From Allacma fusca (taxonomy: Eukaryota > Arthropoda > Collembola > Symphypleona > Sminthuridae): a stretch of DNA of 64,000 nt. The translations under genes and the position numbers were made by a program. Below the pieces are notes generated by a model. That model was not told where the DNA came from. It did not search any database and saw nothing but the letters and a program-made list of their open reading frames with translations. Of this stretch, positions 50,520 through 63,965 are shown one piece after another; within the stretch, counting starts at the first letter, position 1, and each line of letters opens with the position of its first letter. The DNA lies in contig OX359246.1 in NCBI GenBank assembly GCA_947179485.1, positions 57,825,632 to 57,889,631 of the forward strand, given 5' to 3'.

Positions 50520-50815
50520 GCAAAACAATTCCATCTACACGACGGCAAATCCCTGGCAAAATAAGATTTGTCTTTCCACAAAAACATTATTCCTACCAGA
50601 CATCAAATCTCTGACAAAAAAAGATCCCTACAAGACATCAAATCCCTGGCAAAAAAAAAAGATCCCTGCAAAACATCAAATCCCTGTCAAAAAAAGAGAT
50701 GAAAAAATTTGAAAATCTCTGGCAAAAAAAAAAGACCAACTAAAACAAAACCCCTGGCAAGAAAAAAAAGAATTTGAAAATCAAATCCCCTTTAAAAATG
50801 CTTTCCCTGTGAAGG
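50520..50815. repeat. minisatellite with about 35-45 bp units
   Basis: CATCAAATCCCTGGCAAAAA and AAAAGATCCCTGCAAAAC recur with variable A-runs for six or seven degenerate units. No coding sense is apparent. Confidence 0.75.
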
Positions 50816-51847
50816 TTTCCCTCCAGAATTTTTTTTTTCACGTAGAAGAATCTTCCCTAAAAAATCCAACCCTTATCTGAATTCTTTCAAAATTCCCAAA
50901 ATCCTCTATTGTACAAACATGTAGAATATCTTTTATGACTTGGATGTATCTCTGATATTTATTCCGAGGGCCAAAAAGTCAAAAATGTGTACAAGAAGTT
51001 AAAAGTACAATAAAAATTCCATGTTTATTTCCATTGTTGTTATCAATTCCAGTTCCAGTATTTATACTCAGGGACAGTCATCCACTTTGGGGCTTGTGAC
51101 TCACTCAGACTTAATGATGTGGCAGTCAAAACAACAACAACAACCTTCCATCACCAGCATCATCATCAAAAGTTACACCTGTTTATTTTGGGTCTCCGTC
51201 TCCACTTCCTCACATCAATGAGGGACGTTCCCAAAGGAAGAATTCCTTCCAGTGAAAAAGCCGTCCGAAGAAGAAAATATTGGAGAGAGACAAACTAAAC
51301 CCTACCCAAATGACACCCTGCGTCCTGCCATCTCTAGTCCTTAAATTGTATCAAGGAGAATCTCCCGTCAAACTTTGAGTTTATATCCTTCATCTCCTTG
51401 TAGTACACATCCAAAGTTTTTCCGAACTGACTTTTTCTCCTCAAGTTTTTCTCGTGGAATTTACCCCAGAAAAATATCGGAATTTTGTGTCTAAAAAATA
51501 AATAAATAAATAACAAAATAGGGAAAGTCTCGTAGTCCTCCTGAGTGTTTTCCCTCCAAAGGAAGTTCTAGTACTGTGAATAAAATTAATGGACAATTAC
51601 TGCCCCAAGTACCGAAATCCTCCTCCTCTCTTTAGGTTAGGTTTTTAAAACCCTCTGTGTCTCTCTGTTCTGTGTCCATTACGGCACTCTCTTGCCCGAA
51701 CCATATAACTCTTGGTATGTGTACCCACAATAATGACCATTATATCTTAGTACAAAATAATTCTAAATAATTTTTATTATATACTAAAAAACATTTTTAA
51801 AGTATTTATCAATATAGTGACCACTTGAGTTTGTTTTTAATTTACAG

Positions 51848-52149
51848 ATTTCCCCTGAACAAAATGGGAGAGTATTTGAAAGCCATCGTGCGACAGAACG
51901 GACCTTCGAGAGAACCCCGGAGTTGAGGACAAAGTTCTTTCCATTCCAAATTGAACAACACATTTGTATAAAATCTCATCGTAATTATTGTGTGTGCATG
52001 TGTGGAGATTTCGATAAAAGAAAGGTGGATCTCCGGTGCGTGAGGAATTTTATGTGAGCATATACTTTCGAGTTGTGTCCCACCCAACCGAAACAAATGG
52101 CTGAAGTTTACGAAATCCTCTCGCGATGGATGCAAATCTCGCATTAAAC
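51848..52149 (+). other. candidate non-coding (5' UTR) exon
   Basis: TTTTTAATTTACAG ends at 51848 and ACG|GTAAAA begins an intron near 52150. The 300 bases between are less AT-rich than the flanks. The DNA to the right (52.15-53.1 kb) is G/T-rich on the plus strand, as an intron would be. A second donor, CTCTTG|GTATGT near 51714, would end an earlier exon, leaving a short AT-rich intron of about 133 bases. Both could be leader exons of the TLK gene whose first coding exon is 5.5 kb downstream. This rests on splice-site shape only. Confidence 0.25.
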
Positions 52150-55100
52150 GGTAAAAAATATCAAATATTAGATTTATTGATTTTGCAACTGGGTATGTAG
52201 GTAATGGGGAAATTTTGGGAAGTCGGATGGGGGTGGAATGGAATCCTGGAAGAAATGGGTTTGGCCTGGGAAGTTGGGATCAAATTTAAATTGTTATTTA
52301 GGTGTTTGGATTTTTTGTGCCGTTTTATTAGCCTCCACCGGTGAGACTGTTGGGAGGGTTTAATTTGTTATTCTGGTGATTATTTACCGATCTGATAGTC
52401 GGGCTTGGTTTATTTTCTGATGGTGACCTGAGTGTTGTTCCGGAATCAAAAGTGTGTGTGATGCAGGGATTGGAGAATATGTTTTTTGTGATATTGTTTT
52501 CGTTATTGTGTTCCTTGTCGGTTTGATGCTGGTGAAGGTATCGGTTTCAGTGGAAAGAAGAGTAGGTTCTTGGTATTGTGTGGACTTCAGTAGGATTTGA
52601 AAACAACGGAGATCGGGCCATATGATTGTAATTATTTCAATCGAAGATGTCTGTATTGTGTGTTAAAAGTTTGCTTATGTTCCCAGGAAGTTGCGTCATG
52701 TGTTCTCGGGACAGCTCCAGAGATAGTTTTGGAACATCTGTAACTCTAAAACTTCACAGTTAGGGTCTACTAAGAGTGTCTAGCCTGGGTCCTAAGAATG
52801 GAAAATGTACTGGAAGAAATAGTGAAATGAATCTTTAGGTTTTCCAGTTATTTACTAGGAGACCGATCACGCAAGAATCATGAAACATGATTTAGGTTTT
52901 GGCGTAGTTGGTGGTTGGTTTGTGCTAAATCAAAAGTTCTTATCAAAAGTAAAGTCTTAAAGAGTCTTCTTGTCTGCCTCATGTGTGATATGTTTCCTCA
53001 TTTGTAGGGATTTGAATTCCAATGGGCATCAGAAGTGTACAATGTTCAGTTCATGGTCTCGAGGACTCCGACTCCGAGGTGTTGTTCCCTTATACTTGTA
53101 CCACAGTACAGTCTCGATATAACGGAAGTTGTTATGGCGTAATAGACGATAGTGACACAGAAGCGATCTTGTCCTAGTTTCCTAAATGTGGAGAGAAATG
53201 TTTGTAGTGACATGTAGTTTATACCGAACTGAAATTCTTGTTTAGTTTGTGCAGGCTGTGGCAGGATTTCACAGTGATGTATCAGCTGGTTTAGTCACTC
53301 ACTAATCAGGTCAGAACTCAGGTCAGTTACTCGGATTAGGTTAGGCTATCGGCTATCCCTTTTCTAAATGCTACATGACAAAATCTATAATGAATGCCAA
53401 GGAATTAGTGTCTGTACCCATGGGAAAAGCGGATTGAAATTCGAAAGCTCCAGAAACGTTTTATATATTGTCTAGTTTTAACTGTCCCCCCTCAAAGTAT
53501 GTTGATATTTTTCATTCAGAAATGGCTAATAATTCTATGTACTCATGTAATGATTGGAAGTTTCAAGCAATCAAATAAGTGCCGCAGTTTTGAAATTTCT
53601 CCTAGCAAGCAGTCGTTGCTCTATATCAGTGGTAAACATTTGTCAGGCTGCGTGACTGTAAGTTTTTCTGAAATGTAATTCTCCACCATTAAACCCAGAC
53701 CTAATCATGAATTGTTAATTCTTGTTGGGGTTAAGCAAACACTAACTAATCTTCAGTATAGTGCTGCAACTTTGTGGAATACTCCGCTGTTCGTTTGGTC
53801 CTAGTTTTGTAAAAGCGAGCACGACAAAACTGAAGGTTAATGGTACCACATTTGCCACAACATCAGAGCTAAACTCTGCTGCCCTACGAATCTCAAGGAA
53901 ACCAGAAGATGCAGCGTGTAAATTTACCTTTTGCTGCAGAAACGACAACAGGAACAACAGTAATATAAAATTTAAGCTATAGTAACAGTAACTTAGGGGC
54001 AGCAAGGTTGCTTAACTTCCGAAGTATTATCAGTTACAGATAGATTTCTTAAAGTGATTGGAATAGGTATACCCGTATATAAGCATTCTTAAAGTAGAGT
54101 AAACTGTTGTCAAAGTAAACAATAATACAACGTTGATGTATTTAGAGTAATACAATTCCCACTTTGTACGCCAATCCTGGGGTCCCGAAACCCGGAAATA
54201 TAGCTACTTAAATTAAGTACCTGCGATTTATTAATTATCAAGCGGCTCCTGTCAATTCAGGGATAGTTTGTTTATGCCCTGAATAGGAAACATAGGGCCA
54301 GGACTAGGTGTTCCTTTGAAAGCCTGTCTTTACAAGCTTATACACCTATAATATCTGTAACACATGTCAGTCACTTCTGGAATAGATTTGAAAGTTGGAC
54401 CTTAAATATGAATCTTGGTTTGTACTCATTATGTGAGATAAAACAATGTGTGGTAATTCTAAGGTAACAGTTGTTGTCATCGGTTCTGAAAGCTGATAAG
54501 CTAGCTGGTAGAATAGAACTACCGAACTGTTTAACTCAACCATGTTATTAGTGTCTAATGCTCAAATTAAGCCGTATGAGCAAAATTAGGTCCATATTAT
54601 CTGTGAGGTTTCCCGAGCCACAAAACACTTGACACCTACTTGACTCTCCCAACCCCAACACCCATATAGCTCATCATGGGATAATATAAATGGCTTTGAG
54701 CCACCAAGTTTCCCGAACAAAACACATACATGAGCAAAATTACATACTCAACCATGTTTCTGCAAGTACGCTATAATAATGTAATTAAATGTGATCTGCC
54801 TAAAAAAATATTGTTCTAGACACACCAGTACTTACTGGTAGTAGCTCGAGTCAAGTTACTCCTCTACATTTTCGAAGATGATCCGAAATTCGGATAATAG
54901 TTTATCAACAATCTATGCGTTTGCTTTAGGCCATAGAATCTTTAATTACTCATTCTCATTATGTTGAAACATTGCGGAAACTTTTGTTCCTGGGGTTAGG
55001 AGCACATTCCAAGAAGGCTTTTAATTGATGTAGTGGCAATTGTTCGCTTAAAGTATGACGTGTCTATAGGCAGTTTATTATAATTACATATATATATACG

Positions 55101-56905
55101 TTGACCAAGATATTGTTCCTGATGGAAATCTTCATGGAAGCCATCAGCCCCTCTGCATGCATAATTTAGGAGAATGCTATAAAGGTTCCATATGCGCCCA
55201 TATTACCGATTACCGATTTATTATTTTTTTTGTTACAAGATCATTCCCATCCGGATGTGGTACTTCTGGCTCTTGCTATATGAGTAATTTAAAATAGTAG
55301 TAGCAAGTTCGATGATACATTTACTTCTTACTTGCACACACACACACGGATAGAGTGTATGGACGTATGTATGTATGTGTGTGTAGTGACTGAGTAGTGA
55401 GTACCGTACAGTGAACAGTGGATCGACCTTCTCATTTCTCATACCAACAACTCTTGATTATGTATTTGTTCCCGTGCCTTGCCTCAAGAGTCCGAGCTTT
55501 GGATAAATGTTTTCATGAGAGATGGCACATGACACCTTCTTCCAGCATTTACTTTTGCTCTTTTGACTCTTCTTAATTTCCACTATTTCTGATGCTAGAG
55601 AAATTAAAAGCACTATATACAAAAGTAACAAAACCTATTGACTCCGTAGCTTCTTCATTGATACCAGAGAAGAATCAAAAATACCTCTGCTTTTAGTTAC
55701 CTAGTTGTAATACACAGGGCTGGCATAACTCTTAGTGCTGAAATGAAGCTTAAGTTCCGGTCAAGTTTTGCATTTCTATTTTCTTTGACTCTCTCTCTCT
55801 CTCTCTCTCTCATAGAAAAATGACCTCGATGACTGCATAATTTTTTCACACTTGTCCCATCTCCCCCATGAAGGTTAATTCTGACCAAATATTAGTATTT
55901 AACGTGGAGTTATTCCGTATAGCTGTGGGTGTTCACAAAAATGTCCGTTTTAGAGTATCTATGCGTACAGGTCCATTGGGAAGGGACGGTGTGAGTGAGG
56001 AGTCTATCTATTCTTATGAGTTGGACGCTCGGAAGAAAAATTGTTGTTTTCTCATGTACGACATTAATTCAATCTGACAAACATTATATGGCGATATTAC
56101 TCTCATCTTTTAACATACATATGCATAGCCATCACAGAACGGCAACATGCTTCTCTGCTCCTTTAAAATAAACACTATATCCCGACAATATCAATATCCA
56201 CAATCTCTATAAGCTGAGGTTAGTTTTTCCCTTAAAACTTTGAACGCCACAGATATATACATAGGCCCTCTCGGAGACCAGCGCCCTTGATACCAATACT
56301 TCCAGTTATTTTAGCATAGGGAAGGTGCAGAGTGCAGACGAGTGCTTATATACTTGCTATATTTGTGCATGTGTAGAACACTCTCTGCTCTCTCGAAAAT
56401 GTGACACATGTCTCTCATGTTGACTGTATATATAAAAGTCGTACGGGTGGGAGCGAAAATATTTCCATCCATTTTGCTGGTTACCTCCACACACACACAC
56501 ACACATACACACACACTCACATATTTAGTCAGTCCTGACAAAAAAATTTTTTCATAGCGTATATCCATAGATATGTATGGGAGTATGTAGGTAGATCCAT
56601 ACTTTACTATATATGTACTACTCTTGAAAAAGTATGAGGAGTTTTTGGAAGACATATCACTTCACTTCTCTATTAACTACTTGCTACTTACTACTACAAC
56701 TACTACTACTACTACAACTCCTGCACACACAAAGTTGAACTTACCACCTTCCTTTCCTTTCCTTTTTGTCTGACGTGCGGACGGACCCAGCAGCTTTACT
56801 GTTTGATAGAGGAATATATGCTTCGCTGCAATGGCTCTGGTGCTCTTTCGTTCTTATGGTTTGTTACGTGTGTGTTGTGTACGTGTAAGTTTAAGTACAC
56901 ACACT

Positions 56906-56958
<53 letters not shown>

Positions 56959-57658
56959 GAGAACCGACACACAGACTTCTTCAGTCAGAACAGAGAAGAG
57001 TACAACAACGAGATATCCAAAAGCTCTGCCCTGCAAGAAGTTTCTATTTAGTTTCTGCCTTGCCTCACTCCTGCTACCATGTTTAGGATGGATTTGCGAC
57101 GGAAGTGCATACTCTCCTACAGCGTAGATAATATTAAAAATATAAAATGAACATATATAAAACTATAAGAGTTCCAGCTCCAATTATTAACCCTTTTGGT
57201 GTGAAATCCTAAATTTGAAGACCCGAGTGACTTATCTATAGTTCTGTTATGGAACCCTTGACTATGCATTATTACCACGGTACAGACCACATTCCAGAGC
57301 ATTTCTCTCCTCATCCCTCAGTTCTCATTTTGGTTGTATTTGTTGTTTTTTTTTATTGTTTCGGAATTTGATATCCAATATAATAATTACAACAGCACAA
57401 CAATCCATTGAAAAAACAAGGATTTAAATAATTTTATAATTATATCTACTCCTCGGAGCAGTTCTAGTTCTATCCTGTTGTGTGTGTGGGATTCTTGGAC
57501 AATGAGTAGTGTGTGACTCTGATACATTTAGTTTGGGGAGTAGTGTTATTTTTTTTTGAGTGGGGGTATCTCTCTCGTAGTTCTAGTGTGTGTGTGTGTG
57601 TGCCTGCCTGCATGTGTGGACCTTTGTTTGACGAAAATGGGATTTAATTGTTTTTCAG
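52150..57658 (+). other. presumed intron or upstream region of TLK
   Basis: No exon is recognised. It holds a lone CAGTACAGTCTCGATATAAC at about 53106, like a pogo-element end; a (CT)n tract at 55789-55811; a (CA)n tract at 56488-56515; and the long (GA)n tract. The final acceptor at 57658 shows that a leader exon lies somewhere upstream. Confidence 0.4.
56908..56957. repeat. (GA)n microsatellite upstream of TLK exon
   Basis: About 24 units, the longest pure dinucleotide tract in the window, about 700 bp before the TLK start exon. GAGA tracts can bind GAGA-type factors in arthropods, but a role here is only a guess. Confidence 0.95.
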
Positions 57659-57690
57659 GCGCACTGGCGCATCTTCACTTTGGTTCAAGA

Positions 57691-57762
57691 ATGGAAAATT
57701 TCAGCGCGCTGGATCCACGTAAACAAGAACTATTGGAGGCGCGCTTGCTTGGAAATGCAAGG
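57691..57762 (+). CDS. TLK: Tousled-like kinase, first coding exon only (24 codons)
   Basis: An exon runs from the acceptor TTGTTTTTCAG (ending 57658) to the donor GCAAGG|GTTAGT (57763). From the ATG at 57691 it reads MENFSALDPRKQELLEARLLGNAR. This matches the extreme N-terminus of animal TLK1/TLK2, [21 protein letters not shown] in human TLK2, and the exon ends at about the same place as the vertebrate first coding exon, in phase 0. TLKs are nuclear serine/threonine kinases that phosphorylate the histone chaperone ASF1 and act in replication-coupled chromatin assembly. I find none of the later blocks (coiled coil, kinase glycine loop, HYDLKPGN) between 57763 and 64000, so the rest of the gene lies past the window and intron 1 exceeds 6.2 kb. 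Long first introns are normal for this gene. Only the N-terminus is here, so TLK1/TLK2 cannot be told apart, and many invertebrates have one copy. Confidence 0.82.
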
Positions 57763-60123
57763 GTTAGTGCTATTTATCATTCACTGTAGGGTGTGTACTG
57801 TATGCTAATTATGTACACACCTGATTTCTCCAGTCATAATAATAATAAAAATACTTCATAGGGCTCTCTCACCTGCATTGTTATAGGTTAGTTGTGTGTG
57901 AACCTTTGTAATTTTTTTTAAAAGAAAAATACATTTCCGGAGTAACACGTTGCCTCTTCACTTATATGTACATATGTAGTAGGTATCTACTTAATCCTTG
58001 TGTGTGTGCTAATAGTAATATTGTCTTTATAATTTCTATGCTCTCAATACTTGCTTAATACTCGGCGCTTGCTGGGGCTTTTTTTCCTGACCTTTTTGGT
58101 GTTGATCCAATAATTGCAGAGTTTGTTTTGTGTGTGCAAATATGTACGTATGTATGTTTATGGTGCGGGTTTATATAGCTCGCGGGAAAATAAATTCCTG
58201 AGTGTTTGTTGTTATCGTTAGTTTTTTTTTTTAAAAAAAGAATCTATTTTATTAATGTATAAAATTTTGTAGTGCATATGGATGATGATGACTTTCATAT
58301 AAGGGGGAGATTCAGAATTGCCAGCCGTGAAAGTAACATTATTGTCATCATCATATGTGATGGTTTCCATCCGAGGAAAAAGTATGAATGAACGAAAGAG
58401 AAACCCTGGTCCTCACCTCTCCCTTTCCAGCAGGACTTAATACAAGCCTGACTCTGATGAGAATATGTACTTATACGTGTAAATATTTAGTTGGGGATAT
58501 AGTTAAATATAATACAAGGGAGATATGAAGTTGGCCGTGTCTTAAAATTGATTTTTTTTTAGATATAGGTACTTATACTGTCATACACTTGATATGTCCC
58601 AGCCATGCCAAAAATGTTATCCCATAGTAATGGTTTTAATTGATAGAAATTTCGCACTAAATAAGTAGGTTATGTTGCGGACGTTCCTATTATTATGTAC
58701 AGGGGAGCACATGATGAGAGAGTATCAATACATTAAATGTGCAGGGGAATGACGTGGAAAGGAAGACATTTTGGTATAATATTTACTGGCAAGAGATTTC
58801 CTTGTTGTTGATGTGTATGAGTGTATGTGTGTGTGTGTGTGTCTGTCTGTGTGTTTGTTCTATAGTAAAATCCCGTCGTTGGGGACTGCAGTGTGAATCT
58901 TCATGCTTAAAATGAAAGCATTTAGGATTGTTCGTCCATATTACTTGTCCATTAGCAGTCAGGCTGTGCTTACTTATAGTGTTTGTTGTACATTACAAGA
59001 GCGAGCGAGAGAGAGAGAGAGAGACAGAGAGGCAGAGACAGAGAGACAAGCTCTAGGTTCTGGCAACATATACACACACTCGTTAGTATTTCTCGTATGT
59101 TTTATGTGTGTATAGTTTTAGTACAGAATGGGAAATATTTTTTTTTTACATTGAAGTAAGTTCTTACTTATATACAGTAATACAGTAATACAGTATGTGA
59201 TGTGTGTGTGTGTATAAGTACAAGAGACTGGAGTGAACCTGATGATAATGATGATGATGATACTACTACTCTCTGTGTAGTCATATAGTGTTTATAGAAA
59301 AGGGAAACAGAGGGAGAGTATAAAGTTTAGGAGACTCACTGACTCTCCATGTGTTGTATACTTACTACTAAACTAACCCTAACCAGCAAGCAGGAGTGTC
59401 TCGATATAGGTGATATTATCCTCTATCTATATGCCAGGAACATGTATGAAACCAAAAGGAAAAAAAGAATTGGATTGCTGTGGAATGGCAGAAAAGGGGA
59501 AGCTGAATACTGAATGGTCTAAAGGTTTATTACTTTGATAGAAAATGTTCTTGGTCTGTTTTGACTGACTGTACATAGAGTACACCCATTATTACATCTA
59601 CACAGGCCAAAACTGAGTGAGACACATGTATATTATTTACCTGTGTATATGGATAAAATGGATAGGGATAGAATATACGTGAGTGTATATGTCTCTCTCC
59701 GTCTCTCTCTCTATGAATTTGTATGTGGAGTCTCAGGAGCAGTTGTTGTAGACATGGAATTTGAATGTTCAGGGTTTTAAAGGTGTGCAGGAATAATAGT
59801 GAGTGTCCTGACTTATTATTATTATGCTCACCACCGCTGCTCTATGTAATATGATGGGGCTGCTCAACTGGGAGTAAACTACATACTACAACTATACTAC
59901 GAGTGCGAGTGTACTTGTTACTGCTCTACTCATGCTTGCTGGTGTTGTTTTGTAGATTTTACTCCTTCGCTCAAGTCACACTAAGTCTTGTTACTGCTGG
60001 TTAGTCTTCTTGTGTGTTGGGGAAAATAGTCGATGAGAGATAAAAGGTGGAAGGGCCAAAGTAGTAGATTTGACTCTGTATTTTCATACGTTCTTCTCCC
60101 GACAGCAGCCTATATACCCAGGG

Positions 60124-60124
<1 letters not shown>

Positions 60125-60158
<34 letters not shown>
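60125..60158. repeat. (GA)n microsatellite
   Basis: About 16 units, within the presumed TLK intron. Confidence 0.95.
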
Positions 60159-60159
<1 letters not shown>

Positions 60160-60291
60160 ACTTTGTGTGTACATTTGCTTGCTCCTGCTGTATGAACATT
60201 GTGTTTTTAGTATGTTTATGTATGTATTACCATGGTACTACTATACATGACTGACTGATTGTGAGATCGAGGTGACTGAAACTTCTGGAGG

Positions 60292-60324
<33 letters not shown>

Positions 60325-61282
60325 GCTCTCTCACTCACTCAGTCAGTCACTCTTTATGTAGGATTGTTCTCTTTCTCTATGTGTATGGAGTGTGTACGGA
60401 CTTTTTTAAGCCCTGACTGTGTTGTTGTGAGTGAGTGAGTGCGAGAGCTCCTCATTCTCGAACTCGTCCTCGACTGTGAGCGAATATGCAGCCGAATACC
60501 CGTCCGTCGTCCTTCCTTCCTTCCCCGTAACCAAAAACTACTTTGGGTATGGAAACTCTCCTATGAAATGATCCTTCCGTGTGTATGTGTGCACTGTGCA
60601 CGCCACCACTACCACTACCACTACCACCACATTACACTCTTGTATAAGCATATTATCAAATCAGTCCTGTACTAATGTGTGTAGGCACCGGTGTAAGTAT
60701 GCATGTCTTATATCTTATATGTATATCTATCGATAGATATATGTGTGTGTGTACCCCGGGACCCCCATAGGTATACAAGGAGTGACCTACACACAATATG
60801 TGGATCTTATGTAGCCCTGGATGAATGTGTATCTAAAGAATTATAGGTTTTAGCAAGTACTTGAGTAGGTAAACGTGTATGTATATGTAAAAAAAAAACT
60901 ATAACTGTATTCCTATAGTACGGTAACCTGCAGACACACACACACACACACAAGTGTACTACCTTTAAAAACGGAATTCTGAATCCTGTATAAACTTATA
61001 GGTAGATGGGTATAAAAAAGGGAATACCTATATGTGTTCGGAGTTGAGGATATAATATAAAGTAACATTAATACAGAGGGAATACCTATTGAGCATCTAT
61101 GTAATTACAGGGAAGAAGAGGGAATGGGTATGGAAAGCTCCTGTATAATATGGTTTTGTAGGGCTAGTGGGTCTTGTATAACTCCTTCTCTCTCCTTCTT
61201 CCTTGACGGGTATATGTACACGTGTACTGTATTGGTTTCGGGATTCGGGTCTTTTCTCCCTTGTCGGTATGCATGTGTCTGA

Positions 61283-61322
<40 letters not shown>

Positions 61323-61323
61323 G
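61283..61323. repeat. compound (GT)n(GA)n microsatellite
   Basis: About nine GT units run straight into about eleven GA units. Confidence 0.95.
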
Positions 61324-61518
61324 TGAGGAGACTGGGTCTCCATCGGGTTTGCCTTTACTCCTGCTAGCCTGACATTGCAAAGTATAAGTAGTGTGGTAGT
61401 ATGACTGTGTGAGTGAGTTTCAGTTTGAGCTTGCATCTCGTCATGGAATTGTTTGGGAGAGCAAGTTGGTTTTAGTGCTCAAGTATCTCTGCTTCTTTGC
61501 ACATCGGAACAGACCAGT

Positions 61519-61594
61519 TTCTCTCTCTCTCTCTCTCTCTCTCTCATTCTCTCTCTCTCCTTCGGTGTATATGTGTGTGTGTGTGTGTGTATTT
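61519..61594. repeat. compound (CT)n ... (GT)n microsatellite
   Basis: Two CT tracts are followed 20 bases later by about ten GT units. Another (CT)n tract lies at 61690-61715. Confidence 0.9.
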
Positions 61595-62477
61595 CTCTCC
61601 CCATTGCATCTCACTACTACTACATATACTATTGCAAGTATCAAACATTCAATTCTTTCGTCTGCTCCTCTCTACTACTTCTTTAGCTTTCCTCTCTCTC
61701 TCTCTCTCTCTCTCTCGTTCTGATGCCCAACCCAAAATCGTATAGATCTCAATTCCATGTAATATACAGACATACAAGAGTTTACGGAAAACTCTGTCCC
61801 AGGATCTTATTATCAAAGCCCTGGTTCTTCAATCTTGCTCCCTTGGACCTTGGAAGACGTTGTCAATTTTCGGGTGTCTCTCAGAGAGTCAGTCCTCATG
61901 CTCCATATCACTCCTCTCTCGCTCTCTCTCTCTCTCTCTCTTCCATTTAACTCCCTCTCGGATACATTCCATGATATACGGACACTGTAAAAGAGTGAGT
62001 TGTGAGCTTGTGCAGTTGTGAGTGTGGAATTTAATTTTTAAGGGGAAATATCTGCATAATATGTAACTCACATATTATCTATACAGAGATAGTATCCCTG
62101 AAAGTCCTCCGTAGAAATACTTGGGATTTTTCTTAGCCCAACAAATAATAGATACAGACAAGGTCAAGGGGTTGTGAGGTAAATGTAAAAGTGTTTGGAC
62201 TCACCAAAAAAAATTTTTTTTCATTATTGACACAAAACTCACCTGATCAGAGAGTTATCTCTTCGTTATATTCGGGCTTCCAAGGTTAGCAAGGATGTGG
62301 ATGGGATTTATTACGGATATCAATATAATATGTACTAATTATCATTAGTTACTTTACTACTACTACGACTACTACGTCTACCACCACCACCACCACCAAA
62401 ACCGTTGTATAACTGTGAGACTGATCCCTGGGGAAGATCAAAGCTCAGCTGTCCGACTCAACTCTAATCTATACTCG

Positions 62478-62479
<2 letters not shown>

Positions 62480-62508
<29 letters not shown>
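62480..62508. repeat. (CT)n microsatellite
   Basis: About 14 units; a (CAC)n tract lies about 85 bases to the left at 62381-62397. Confidence 0.95.
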
Positions 62509-62514
<6 letters not shown>

Positions 62515-62839
62515 TGGCAATTATCATATGGAACGGACTAGTAATCAATAATTGAGCGGAATAACAATAATTATTATTGGTCCGTATATTATATAAAGAC
62601 TCTGACAACGTCACTCCTCATCCCCCAGTCATATGTTCCTTCGAAGAATTATGCAGACGAATCTAAATATTCTATAGTAATCTCTTGCATATATGGTTCC
62701 TAATGACTCCACGGACTATATGTACTACTACCCTTCATAAAAAGAAAAAAAAATTATGTGGTTGGTGACGACAGAAAGTCAGTGAATAATAAAAGTTTGA
62801 CTTAAATGAAGCCAGTGGATATTTGTGTTTGTATATGAT

Positions 62840-62870
<31 letters not shown>
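62840..62870. repeat. (GT)n microsatellite
   Basis: About 15 units with one TT interruption. Confidence 0.9.
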
Positions 62871-63238
62871 GGGTGTTCCTATATAGGTATAGATATCTAT
62901 ACTTAATTTAGAGCAGGACTACATACATACATACATATATGCTTACCTGTATAGGGGTAGGTATAAAAAAAAAACAATTTTGAGTCTATATAAGTGACTG
63001 TAGAGAACTGTATAGGATCTACTCCTCTGTAGTACCCTACCTACATTAGACTTATCCCTAGGTATATATGTTTGGTGTATACTTTGACAACATGACATGA
63101 TGGAGGAAAGAGGAAAAGTCCGGAACCAATGACAAGGTTACTTGTTTGTTAGTTTCCCCGAAAGTAACAAGACTCTGTGCATACACCACCTATACTTAGA
63201 ACCTACGATATACTTATACTGTACTACTGATTGCAACT

Positions 63239-63243
<5 letters not shown>

Positions 63244-63283
<40 letters not shown>
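63244..63283. repeat. (CT)n microsatellite
   Basis: About 20 units, followed by a short interrupted tail. Confidence 0.95.
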
Positions 63284-63289
<6 letters not shown>

Positions 63290-63740
63290 TCTCCATCCAT
63301 GTCCTGACAATGAGAAGGAGAGCTGCTCCCACACTCGGATGTGGCTCGTGTAACTAACTAACAACTGACTATACGCGTGTATCTACTTATATCTACATAT
63401 CTATCTTTGTGGACTGGAGAGTGGTTGTTGCCAGAGCTGTAAAAACCTGGAGATGTTTAAAACTACGGAGGAGGGTAGTAGTGGTGGAAGTAGGAGAAGG
63501 AGTTGTGATGGTGTGCATGGAGGAAGACTGTGGTTATAGTATTTCATGGGTGACTACTACTACTATCTACTACCACTACTACTACTACTCCCGACTACTC
63601 CTGTGCTGACTCCTATACTTGAAGTGTACTTTCCCATGTAACTCTTATGATTACAACAAGGTTACGTTATGTGTGAGTGAGTTGCGGGCATAAAACACTG
63701 AGGGCATAAAGGAGATTGGAGAATTGAAATGGGTGCTGTT

Positions 63741-63787
63741 CCTGCTGCTGCTACTACTACTACTACCACTACTACTGCTGCTGTTGC
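63741..63787. repeat. trinucleotide repeat (CTG/CTA)n
   Basis: CTGCTGCTG then CTACTACTACTAC then CTGCTGCTG. A similar ACT-repeat tract lies at about 63552-63592. Frames through it are unbounded by splice sites, so I do not call it coding. Confidence 0.85.
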
Positions 63788-63922
63788 TTCTCTTCTCGTC
63801 GTCTCTTGAACGGAACCATATAGACTACAATGAGAAGACCGAGAGACTCTTTCTCTCCATATAAAGACTTATTTGGTGCTAAAAGTTCGGTGCTGCTCCG
63901 TCAGTCGATTCCACCAGCATAA

Positions 63923-63924
<2 letters not shown>

Positions 63925-63962
<38 letters not shown>
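63925..63962. repeat. (CT)n microsatellite at the window edge
   Basis: About 19 units. Confidence 0.95.

Positions 63963-63965
<3 letters not shown>

Noticed and set aside
51842-52144. 100-codon minus-strand frame
   Set aside because: It coincides with the plus-strand segment bounded by splice-site-like sequences and shows no family resemblance.
63409-63609. Plus-strand frame rich in valine near the right edge
   Set aside because: It is made largely of GTAGTGG/ACTACT repeats and has no link in frame or splice signal to TLK.
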